In this document: piece after piece, positions 35,401 to 43,190 of the stretch
Layout: each line of letters begins with the position of its first letter
How positions within the stretch are numbered: position 1 is the first letter of the stretch
NCBI GenBank assembly: GCA_019009955.1
Contig: CM032228.1
Coordinates: 207,101,501 to 207,165,500 of the forward strand
Source: Riptortus pedestris
Lineage: Eukaryota > Arthropoda > Insecta > Hemiptera > Alydidae
Reading direction: 5' to 3'
Length of the DNA stretch: 64,000 bases
The notes under the pieces: generated by a model
What the model saw: the letters and a program-made list of their open reading frames with translations, nothing else
Told to the model about the DNA's origin: nothing
Databases searched by the model: none
Program-made: the position numbers and the translations under genes

Positions 35401-36325
35401 ATATTAGATAGTGACCTGAAGTCAAGAACCAAATATTTGTTCTTTTCATTTTTTTAATACCAATATAAGAAAAGATATTAATGAATATATGTTTTTCCTT
35501 CAAAGTAAGTCCACACTCAAGCGAAAGTTAGTAAAGTACGACTCTAATCGTAAACTTAATACGAAATTTTCACTTTTCATGACATTTATATCATGTACCA
35601 AAATAAACTGCTATTTGGGAAACGGAAGTAAACCTTTTGAAAGTATTTAATCAGAATAACTTTCTAAAACTTAATGTAAGTCAGTCGTCTTCCGAGAATC
35701 CCAACTCCAAGTTGTAAAATTGAATTCTCATGTAGCCTTTATTGTAACTCTGAGGCAGACGATTCACACATTAACAATGCATTTATATCCTTACAACTTT
35801 ATTTATGTGAATGAGGAAAAACTATACAACATGCAGTTTACATGAATTTCACTTTTTATTGCAATATTATTAGAATCACCTGAAATTTTGTTTCTAATTC
35901 CAGTATTATTAAAATTATTGTGAAAAGAAAACTATGAACCGAACAAAATCATTTGCCACAATGTTTTACCTATAATGTTTTCGGGGTTTATGTAACTGTC
36001 AAAAGTCAGTCCTTTTAAATTTGAAAAATGAGGCACTCCCCACAATATTTATGATCTTAATGAAAAAATAGTTTTATCTCAAAGAATATTAAGGTTTTAC
36101 GTACATCATTCTCTTCGAAGCCTTCCCAGTTGGAAACTACAAAGCTTCTTCTTTGGCCAACTTAAAAAAAAAAAAATAATAACATTACAAAAATCCAAAT
36201 TTAAATAAAAACATTCTGTAAGTTAACTCACAAAATCGTATATTTTAAATAGTTTAACCATTACCATCGACGGTGCTTCTCCGAGCCAGCACACTGTCGC
36301 TACTTCTACGAATTGTAAAAGCCAT
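30110..36325 (-). CDS. Unidentified host gene, four exons, 124-residue basic/acidic protein
   Basis: CDS exons on the minus strand are 36325-36265, 36160-36105, 33424-33355 and 30297-30110. They total 375 nt, an exact multiple of three. ATG sits in the insect-like context CAAAATGG. Donors are G|GTAATG, T|GTACGT and C|GTAAGT, and acceptors are TTTTTAAG, TTTTAAG and TTTTGATATAG. Intron phases (1, 0, 1) join without a stop. The N-terminus is Arg/Ser-rich (MAFTIRRSSDSVLARRS). Then come SFVVSNWEGFEEND, a nuclear-signal-like KKNKTKKRPEDESDED, a Trp-rich GWREWKPRGEWIDPEEIRQE and a Pro-rich end IPTKPTGPPLP. No signal peptide or membrane span is visible. I do not recognise the family; a small nuclear or cytoskeletal protein is possible. 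Introns 2 and 3 are packed with mobile elements. An untranslated first exon may lie upstream (TGATGTTACAG at about 36345). Confidence 0.75.
30706..31023. mobile_element. Probable solo LTR with 4-bp target duplication
   Basis: A 318-bp segment starts TGTAGCGG and ends TTTCACA, giving the TG...CA ends of a retroviral-type LTR. It is flanked on both sides by GCAT (30702-30705 and 31024-31027), a 4-bp duplication as made by Ty3/Gypsy-type integrases. It is less AT-rich than its surroundings and has a small inverted repeat GCGAGGTACTCGC near its left end. No gag or pol adjoins, so it would be the product of LTR-LTR recombination. It lies in intron 3 of the host gene. Confidence 0.55.
31110..31475 (+). 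mobile_element. LINE 3' end with endonuclease-domain tail, copy 1
   Basis: Encodes, in a broken frame, ESLVFKSRGVIPE, an AKYLQEYNISKKELKHIS-like segment and LLRGYTLNVILSI, then ends with GAGGACCACTAAAAAAGTGG and GTAGCTTATTTTGTTTT before a TA tract. The same layout, with GLLFGSRGVIPK, is found at 34150-34735. I associate these motifs with the C-terminus of an insect LINE-like retroelement that carries a PD-(D/E)XK-like nuclease segment. Only the very C-terminus survives here, inside intron 3. Confidence 0.55.
31491..31715 (+). mobile_element. tRNA-derived SINE, full-length head and body
   Basis: The head runs from GCTCAGG to CCTGGGC with the acceptor arms still complementary. The B box is GAGTTCGATTCCCGC and the sequence TTAATCTCACAGGGTAAACC is conserved among copies. 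The body (ATTAAATAAAATCCTTAGTC, AGGTTGGTAACGTGTAGA) is diverged and the tail reads TTAATTAATATCACCAATAA. It follows a LINE tail and (TA)n in intron 3. Confidence 0.82.
31922..32576 (+). mobile_element. HINE-like element, complete, subfamily A
   Basis: A near twin of 6388-7050: CCCGTCACACAGAGGCTGTG, AGCAGATTTCCC, ACGTGAAGTTTTACAATAGA and GGCCGCCAGAGCTC. The common block follows with a (TA)n tract at 32390-32446, TTTTGAACGGACCTCAT and the perfect 3' stem-loop GATTTCCCTTAAGGGAAATC plus TGCTAAAA. Both arms of the 5' hairpin are altered (CACAG and CTGTG) and pairing is preserved. Located in intron 3 of the host gene. Confidence 0.87.
33530..34112. repeat. Inverted pair of ~75-bp repeats in intron 2
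   Basis: GGCTCAAAAGATTGTATGTA and TACTGTATTTCACATAAACT at 33536-33600 recur inverted at 34035-34108 (ATGTGAAATACAGCATACAT, ACAATCTTTTGAGCC), about 430 bp apart. The right copy sits directly upstream of the LINE nuclease segment. The left could therefore be a second, oppositely oriented fragment of the same LINE, or the pair could be ends of a transposon. No target duplication was recognised. Confidence 0.55.
34150..34735 (+). mobile_element. LINE 3' part with PD-(D/E)XK-like nuclease segment, copy 2
   Basis: The plus strand reads RSDIAKLLRRYHPEWEIYEE, then a stop, then GSIRRADIIVISRKEDKGII and IDPTVRFEPSKTQQVNLEKN. After a frame change it reads GLLFGSRGVIPK. The ordered E...D-I-I...DPTVRFE residues resemble a restriction-type nuclease core. 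I associate this sequence family with LINE-like retroelements of insects. It ends with GACCCCCAAAAAAAGGGGGC-like sequence, TTTGTTTGTTT and an AT tail. Stops and frame changes make it a pseudogene. It lies in intron 2 of the host gene. Confidence 0.6.
34936..35168. mobile_element. Foldback element with hammerhead-like core, copy 2
   Basis: Arms of about 100 bp (34936-35040 and 35055-35168) are imperfect inverted copies. For example ATATTACTGGAACCAAGG on the left faces CCTTGTTTCCAGTAATAT on the right. The right arm contains CACTGATGATGGGACGTATG, CTCTGAAAGCGATCTGTCGC and AAAGAATAACTAACTGTGAA, matching the core of 21274-21472. The left arm holds the same core inverted. The sequence could form one long hairpin. 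It lies in intron 2. Confidence 0.65.
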
Positions 36326-36426
36326 TTTGACCAAATCTGTAACATCAGAATTAAAGATAAGGGGGGAAATGGAATTCCTTTACTACAAACAGTAAGATAA
36401 TTATCTTATTGAATAAATTATAATTT

Positions 36427-36625
36427 ATGCGAGTTAAAGCGTTGACCTTAATCTCACATGGTAAACCTAGAGTGCGCCTGGGCAAAGGAAATTATTTAGT
36501 GACGAAGTTCATTAAATAACATCCTAAAATCCCACCATGGCTAGAAAAGGGTGGTAACCTGTAGATAACCCGTCCCAATTAGCCTGAGTTGCAAAAAGTG
36601 GACGTTAAAAAATAATAATAAATAA
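36427..36625 (+). mobile_element. tRNA-derived SINE lacking its B box
   Basis: Head fragment TGCGAGTTAAAGCGTTGACC and TTAATCTCACATGGTAAACC, then a small deletion joins TAGAGTG directly to CGCCTGGGCAAAGG, removing the B-box segment. Body and tail (AAGGGTGGTAACCTGTAGAT, AACCCGTCCCAATTAGCC, AAAAATAATAATAAATAA) are well preserved. It lies about 100 bp upstream of the host gene's start codon, in opposite orientation. Confidence 0.82.
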
Positions 36626-37377
36626 TTATGATTTATTCAAATACTACGATTGCTATTTCTACCGACTGAAGAATAAATTGATAAAATAAAAACCATAATA
36701 AATTTCCGACATTCTCATTCACTGCACTCTCTTGTAACCCTCATTAAACTCAAGATGGCAAAGGGTTATTAACTTTATGTGATAATAATGATTGCCTTTG
36801 GATAGTTGGTGCCAATGAACACCTACAATAATAACTTGAAATTCATGTGTATGACAGGGATAAACCAGTTTTATAAATCATTAAAATGGGTGAATAGAGA
36901 ACATTGGAAACAAGTACGGATTAAGTGAAACAATTTTAAAATTGGAAAAAAAAGTCACATGCTACAACAATTTACTTCTTACTTAGTATTAAACTTTGTA
37001 GAATACGTGAAATACAAGTTGGGTATGAGAAAGTAGTGATAAATAGATTAAAATGGAAATCGTATGTAATGGAGTAAGAGATTACAGAGCGCTGAAAATG
37101 AAAAAATAAAATAAAAATAACTACCTTAATTTCTAAGTCAGAAAAGTAAGTGTGAAACAAGTACCCGTAGTCCTACGGGTTATCAAAAGGGTGAGAAAAG
37201 TAAATGATTTTCAATCCTACAAGTAATGACAAATATATTTATGTATTTAATACTATTTGTTATACAAAATTTAACTTATCTCCTTTCTTATTTTGGTTTA
37301 GTGATAAATACAATATAATTTGAAGAATTTTAAATAATTTAAATGTTCTAGTTTATAGAAATAACGCCATTTTTTTT
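36626..37377. other. No recognised feature; possible upstream region of the host gene
   Basis: AT-rich sequence in which I see no gene, repeat or clear promoter motif. Confidence 0.4.
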
Positions 37378-38001
37378 ATTAGCAGATTTCCCTTAAGGGA
37401 AATCAGCTATTGAGGTTGTACTCATGACGGAATTTTTGAAATTTTTCTTCAAATGTCCATCGATCCTACCTAGTAGATGACGAAAATGAGGTCCGTTCAA
37501 AACTGTATATATATATATATGTGTGTGTATGTGTGTATGTGTATATATATATATATATATTTGTCTGTTACCGCTCTAGTGGTCACAATTTTTATTTAAT
37601 CGTTAAAAAAACACGCTATTTAGTCGTTTTATGTAAAAAGAAAGATCAAGTTCATTAACGGGTGAAATCGGACCAGGGGGAGGGGGGGGGTTTAGAGGGG
37701 AGGATTTTTGAAAATTCGAAATATCTCCGTTACTATACGTCGGATCGAAAAATTTTACAAAACCAATCTTATTGAACATTAAAGTTACTATAAATATTGA
37801 CATATACATTTGTTCACTATCTTGAATATTAACCGAGATATTTGCATTTTTATAAAATCGGAGCGCCAAACGGACGAGATACATTCCCGCCAAAAGCTAG
37901 TTCGGCAGTTTCCTTCACTGGCTCAGCTCTGGAGAAATTTCTCTATTGTAAAACTTCACGTGGGAAATCTGCTTAGTTTACGCTGCCCCTGCGTGACGGA
38001 C
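37378..38001 (-). mobile_element. HINE-like element, complete, subfamily A
   Basis: The complete inverse of the subfamily A plan. On the minus strand it starts GTCCGTCACGCAGGGGCAGC at 38001, with CTAAGCAGATTTCCC and ACGTGAAGTTTTACAATAGA. The middle has a compound (TA)n-(TG)n tract at 37506-37561. It ends with the perfect stem-loop and TGCTAAT at 37378. It abuts a LINE 3' end at 38002. Confidence 0.87.
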
Positions 38002-38226
38002 TTTTAATTTTTTTATTAAAACCGTGTTAAAATGTTGTCATTATTACTAGTCTAATGTTTATTTTTTGGCTTTATTACTTATATTTAATGTTTACTTTTT
38101 GTGTTTAATTTTTTATTTGTTGGGTACAGTTTTTTGTTATTTTTCTATGATTTTATTTTTTTTTTAACAGTTAAACTTTGAGTCTCGGGAGACAGTAGTC
38201 TCGGGTGCTCTTGTATAAACAAATAA
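38002..38226 (+). mobile_element. LINE 3' end (5'-truncated)
   Basis: Similar along its length to 7317-7553: TTTTATTAAAACCGTG, TTATTACTAGTCTAATGTTT, TTAAACTTTGAGTCTCGGG, GGGTGCTCTTG and a tail AAACAAATAAATAAAAAG. Non-coding 3' untranslated region only. A TG/TA microsatellite follows directly. Confidence 0.7.
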
Positions 38227-38234
38227 ATAAAAAG

Positions 38235-38239
<5 letters not shown>

Positions 38240-38294
<55 letters not shown>

Positions 38295-38296
38295 TA

Positions 38297-38353
<57 letters not shown>
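38240..38353. repeat. (TG)n-(TA)n compound microsatellite
   Basis: About 55 bp of TG repeats with rare T interruptions, then about 50 bp of TA. It starts immediately after a LINE A-rich tail, suggesting it grew from the tail. Confidence 0.93.
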
Positions 38354-38355
<2 letters not shown>

Positions 38356-38579
38356 GTGTGCGTGTGTGTATTCATATAAACTTTTATTTCTGTAAAATGA
38401 AAACACTAGCTTCAATATCCCATGAAGATCAAGGGCCCCCATTTGGCTTCGGCGGGCGGTCAACTTGATCCATTTAATACCTATAGTTTAGTACAAGAAA
38501 GAGGGGGAAAAAATTGCAGTATCTTTATTTACGTTGCTACTCAATTGCCTCATGACGCAAAGGAAGAGGCGGGTGGGAT

Positions 38580-38695
38580 AAATAGATGTACGACCTGAAA
38601 GCTTAGTGACCGCTTAGCTAAATAATAATTAGTATGCGATCCCGAGGTTTGAACTCGACACCTCTCGCATAATAATCCACTGCTTAAACGAGTGG
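38580..38695 (-). repeat. tRNA-like sequence, possible second SINE family
   Basis: On the minus strand GGGCCCACTCGTTTAAGCAG, GCGAGAGGTGTCGAGTTCAA and ACCTCGGGATC form a tRNA-like arrangement. The B box is good (GAGTTCAAACC) and flanking arms can pair. It differs from the main SINE family, and no sister copy was found in the window. It could also be a decayed tRNA gene. Confidence 0.45.
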
Positions 38696-39265
38696 GCCCA
38701 ATTTTTTTATTATTTTGGAGCTATAAAATTTACATTTCTACCAAGTCTGAGATCTTAAGAATAATTTGTAGGACTATAAACGAGAATTACAGCTCCAGGA
38801 TTTTTTACTGTAATACTATGGTAATTTGAACATTATTAAAAAAGTTCTTGGCATTTAATTGATAAAAAAAAAATACATCCACGTTCTACAACACTAATTC
38901 GTATATAACAGTTATTTTAGCATTTCAAAATAGTAATTAACGTGTTTTAGTGTGTAACACAAAATTAAAAGGAATAAAAAAAATCACAAAATAAAACGTA
39001 ATTCAGGAAAACAATTTTACTGGAAATTAGCTTGTATGTTTTACTTTTAAAATCATTAATAAATTAGAAAAACCCAGAAAGAAGAGAGTCTGACAGACGG
39101 TATGAAAAAAAAGAAGATGAGATCATACTTATGCAAGAATATTATTATTAATTTTAATTCTACCTCAACAGAATCCTGATTTCAGAAAAATATATATACA
39201 CATTTTGAAATGAGGATGTAGAACTATACAATATATAAATTAAAAATGAATATATACTTTGCATA

Positions 39266-39341
<76 letters not shown>

Positions 39342-40358
39342 CATACACATTCATTTATTTCGCTAGTACGCGGTACACAACAACTCTTTCTTTCTGATTT
39401 ATAAATTATCGAAATATTTCAGTGAATAAGGTAAGAACAATAACTTTCCTTTTTTAAAGACAAGTAGTATATTTAATGTTACGACCTTGTCAAAATACTA
39501 GTTTAAACTAAATTTTAAGAAGACAAAAAATAAGGTAAGCTATTTAACTAACACAAAATGGCGGTTTAAAACATAATAATTTAGTTTTCAATAAGCAAAA
39601 AGGTCTTTACTAAATTGTACAATAATTTAAATTATTGGGGAATATTTCAATTAAACAGAGAACACATTCCTTCCATAGGTTCCATGGCATTAACAAATAA
39701 ACATATAAATTTAAAAGTAAAAGAACAGTGAAAATCAATAGATAGGGTATCAGCCTCCACAGAACTAATAATGGGAAAATATCGTGCAGCGACCACGTCC
39801 TATATTGTTAAAAAAATAACTACAAGATCTCCGACAATCTGAAGGAATTATTAAAAATATTGCTATTTCCTTTAGTTTCAGCAGATTTTCCTAAATAAAC
39901 TGTTAAGAATATACATCGCCAAATTGCTTCTAATCTACATTGATCATCTTAACAATATGGCCCTCAGATCCGTTCAAACGTGTTTTTGTGGCTGATTTTA
40001 TATGTATATATATATATGTGTGTGTGTGTGTGTGCGTGTGTGTGTGTGTGTCGATTTTCGTGGCGTAGGTATTTCTAAGTGACCCCGGCCCCCTCCCATC
40101 ATCGAGGTACCAGTAGCTATTTAAAAAGACTATTAGCTTCATTTAATATCTACCACGTGGCTTCCTACAAAAACCATATTTACCTAGGCCCAAAGCTTTT
40201 CATGGGCTACAGAGCGAAGGAGTTCCAATATCATGATTGTTAAACAATGACGCACAAGGAAGGTCGAGTTGGCCTATATTTACAAACGTTAACTTTGGCA
40301 AAATTGCGAGTTTATTTACACATATGTTTCTAATTTTTAAATTCATTTCTCTTCTCTA
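38696..40358. other. No recognised gene; two microsatellites
   Basis: Holds a TG/TA compound microsatellite at about 39266-39345 and another at about 40000-40051. No coding region or interspersed element was supported. Confidence 0.5.
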
Positions 40359-40567
40359 TATATATAATTCTACTGTACGTGTGTGTGAACTCCTAAACGG
40401 CTGGACCGATTTGAATGAATTTTTTTGTACGCGTTTGGCGTCACTTGGATGGTTTAGCGTCACAAATCAGCCAGGCAGATGGAGCAGGAGTGGGGGTCGT
40501 AAGGGAGGCCTAAAATTATTTATTTATTCTTGGACACCACATCGAAGGTGATTTGCCCTTTCAAAAT

Positions 40568-40775
40568 TAACAGCAGGTAACAATAACAAAAAATATCTTA
40601 ACAACATGTAACACAATAGCAAATACCTTAACAAGTAATAATGACAAATACCTTGACAACAAGTAATAATGACAAATACCTTGACAACAAGTAATAATAA
40701 CAAATACCTTAACAACAAGTAATAATAACAAATATCTGAACAACAAGTAATAATAACAAAAAACTTAGCAATAAT
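40568..40775 (-). repeat. 28-bp minisatellite in a LINE 3' UTR
   Basis: About seven copies of a unit like ACAAGTAATAATGACAAATA plus CCTTGACA (plus-strand reading), with A/G variants. It sits between the stop codon and the A-rich tail of the LINE at 40517-41726. Confidence 0.85.
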
Positions 40776-40855
40776 ACAGAAAGAAAAAAATAAAGTGTAT
40801 GGCAGGTGGAATATAATTTTAAATTTTGTTGTACACCACAGACTTAATTTGCATG

Positions 40856-41644
40856 TTAAATGTTGTCATACATTTCAATTTTGTGTAGGTATGAGAATAT
40901 ATTGTTAATGTGTGGGCTGCCTTCCGTCAATAGTTCTTGTAAGTCGTCGGGGAAGACCTGGTGTTGTCGTTTTCGGCATTCTGTCAGTATATGTCTTATC
41001 GTCAAGGGAATGTTGCATGTTGAGCAAGTAGGTCTGTGAGTCTTTGTCATTAAGTATGAGTGTGTTAGTTTAGTGTGTCCGATTCTAAGTCTCGAGAGAA
41101 CTACTTCTTCTCTCCTAGAGTTTCTGAAACTTGATGGCCATATCCAAATAGTGTTTTTAATAGTGCGTAGTATCTTGTCAGTACTTGTGTTAGTCCAGTC
41201 GGTTTGCCATGTATCTAAGATGAGGTGTTTTGTTTGTCTTGAAATGTCTTCATGTAGTACATCTATTAGTGCATAATCAAGTTTTCCAGCTGTTTTTTTG
41301 GCCTCTGAGTCCGCAGTCTCATTCAGTCCTAGGTTTTCGTGCCCTGGCAACCAGTAGAATGTAGCGGGTTTATCTAGAATGGTAAGCTCATCTTTTATTT
41401 TTTGGGCTATTGGGTGATCTGTGTAAATATTGTTTAGTACTTGAAGGGAACCTAAGGAATCCGTGAAAACGATAACGTGTTTGCTTTGCGATGCGTGGGT
41501 GTTATTGAGAGCCAATAGAATACCTTGGAGCTCGGCTCCTAGAATGCTGTAATAAGAAGGCAGTGTCTGCGTGATTACCTTTCCCTCTCTTACTGCAGCT
41601 GACTCAACTCCCTTCTCGTTTTTAGATCCATCAGTGAACCACAA
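40856..41644 (-). CDS. LINE RNase H domain and C-terminus, uninterrupted
   Basis: 262 codons from an internal Met; the reading frame in fact continues upstream to about 41725 (FKSDTLSKFQYQAHFNEFLQ), so this is the C-terminal part of a LINE ORF2, not a gene start. RNase H catalytic residues are all present: D5 (WFTDGS), E38 (GAELQGILLAL), D62 (VFTDSLGSLQ) and D112 (NETADSEAK), together with YWLPGHENLG. The C-terminal part has RNSRREEVVLSRLRIGHTKL and the knuckle CSTCNIPLTIRHILTEC. It would remove RNA from RNA-DNA hybrids during retrotransposition. The reverse transcriptase is lost, so the copy is not autonomous, but the frame is intact, suggesting recent insertion. Confidence 0.88.
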   Translation of the reverse strand: MWFTDGSKNEKGVESAAVREGKVITQTLPSYYSILGAELQGILLALNNTHASQSKHVIVFTDSLGSLQVLNNIYTDHPIAQKIKDELTILDKPATFYWLPGHENLGLNETADSEAKKTAGKLDYALIDVLHEDISRQTKHLILDTWQTDWTNTSTDKILRTIKNTIWIWPSSFRNSRREEVVLSRLRIGHTKLTHSYLMTKTHRPTCSTCNIPLTIRHILTECRKRQHQVFPDDLQELLTEGSPHINNIFSYLHKIEMYDNI

Positions 41645-42639
41645 AGTGTGTTCCTGTTTTCCCTGTAAAAATTCGTTGAAGTGTGCTTGGTACTGGAATT
41701 TTGATAGTGTATCAGATTTAAAAATTCAAATTAAAAATAACGGTATTTCGTTTCTTATTGGTTTTTCGGCAAATATGCACAAGGTTAAAAGCTATTAATG
41801 TTGTTATTCAGAGTAACTTTTGTTATATTCACTTTTGTCTTATAACAAAGTATAAATATACACTAAAAAAGTAAAGTGGGAGCCAACAATTTTATTGGGT
41901 TTACTAACGATTGAACCGAACTTAACAAAACTCTATTTGTAAATTAGCATTAATTCTTCTATGATTATAAGCTATATTAAGTTTTTTTAGGTTTGAGCGG
42001 GAGTGGGGGTTATAAAGGAGGTCTGAATTAAAAATTCGCGATAGTTTATTTTTTATTTGTTTTTAGGCAATCGTGCATATAACAAATGTTGTTTTTTGTG
42101 TTATTAAAAGTAGCTTTAGTTTTAAACATAATATTATTAAATTTAATATCCTAATCGCTTAAAATATCATGCAGGACAACGTCTGTCGGGTCCGCTAGGT
42201 TATTATATACATTTACTTAGTTCAGAATATTAGACAAAAATGAAAAACATTTTTTATTTTCAGAATTTATTCCACTCCTTCCCATACGAAAAGACAATCC
42301 ATTACAAGGATATGTTTCTTTTTTATTTTATTTTTAGGATCATTTGTATAACTAGGAAATTCGTAGTCTTATCCGTCTTTATGACACACTTTTATACCTT
42401 TAAGAGTAAATAATTATATATTGATGGAATTGGACACTGCGGAGCATTATGGCCTATAACACAGGACATCACTGAAAACAACTTTTTCACTGAAAATTTC
42501 TAATTCTTATATTTTTTAGGGTACTGAATGCACAAGTGATACTTAAAAGCTGTATCATCCGCCATTTTTCAAATTTTATAAATAAACTTCTTAAATTAAC
42601 CGATTTTTACAGTTTAAATAAATTGAAATACTTGGTACA

Positions 42640-43190
42640 ATGGATCTAGAGGACATTGGTAGCACTGCTGAAATACAGCTGATTCTATGTGGCCAAAATG
42701 GGCTGTGTGCGAATCTATAACCTTCTATGGTGGAGACTATTCTCCACCTTCAAATAAAAAGTTAGACCTAATGTACAGTTTGTTAAGGCTTTGCATAAAG
42801 ATGGCCCAGGTTGCAAGTATCGTGCCAACAGTTTCCCCACCAGCTTCAGAAGCTAGACTAAAAATTTGTTGGACCTAACATTAGAAAATAGGTGTTTTTA
42901 CGCTAACTTTAAATCCACAATGACCTTCAATGAAAAGAAGCATAGGTATCTTATAAGGAAGTCGTTAAAACCTTCTTGGGAAATGAGAACATCCCCAATA
43001 TTTTTCTATTGTAGCTAGTATGTTAAACAACTAATTTAGGGTATTAGTATGTTAAACAAAAATTTAGGGTGTTTGAGCTTGAAAGTTCACCTTTTAAACA
43101 GCTTCCTAGATCTAACTATATCACCTTTTCGGAGAATTTAGGAGATGTTAGAGAAGAGTAAAGCGAGCGTTTTCCCCAGCACATTAAATT
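42640..43190 (+). pseudogene. Decayed arthropod multicopy ORF (FPENLG/KEVVKTFLGN family)
   Basis: In all three plus frames, pieces appear in order: KALHKDGPGCKY, ASEARLKI, KEVVKTFLGNENIPNIF at about 42957-43013, LSLKVHLLNSFLD at about 43074-43115 and ENLGDVREE with SERFPQHI at about 43130-43185. I know this arrangement (GPGFxYL...SEAKIKEG...VxNFLGN...MSLKVHFLHSHLDFFPENLG...GERFHQD) as an uncharacterised protein present in many copies in arthropod genomes, probably carried by a mobile element. Several frameshifts and stops show this copy is dead. Function unknown. Confidence 0.6.

Larger units (their letters stand above)
40517..41726 (-). mobile_element. 5'-truncated Jockey-type LINE nested in the tandem-unit repeat
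   Basis: The insertion begins at 41726 in mid-ORF, runs through the RNase H region and its stop at 40856, then a 3' untranslated region with a 28-bp minisatellite. It ends in GGTGTCCAAGAATAAATAAA plus TAA near 40517. The host repeat continues on both sides. The truncated 5' end and A-rich 3' tail are as expected from target-primed reverse transcription. Confidence 0.75.
40359..42200 (-). repeat. Interspersed tandem-unit repeat, interrupted by a LINE
   Basis: On the minus strand the element starts CTAGCGGACCCGACAGACGT and TGTCCTGC at 42199 and ends ATCGGTCCAGCCGTTTAGGA and GTTCACACACACGTACAGTA near 40362. Both ends are of a type very common in arthropod genomes. Between 41727 and 42120 it carries the same unit sequence as 26555-27776. 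The unit is broken at 41727 and resumes near 40516 with AGGCCTCCCTTACGACCCCC. The intervening sequence is a LINE insertion. Confidence 0.65.

Noticed and set aside
38580..38695. Functional tRNA gene
   Set aside because: The B box is good but the acceptor and D arms do not form a convincing cloverleaf; treated as SINE-like or pseudo-tRNA.
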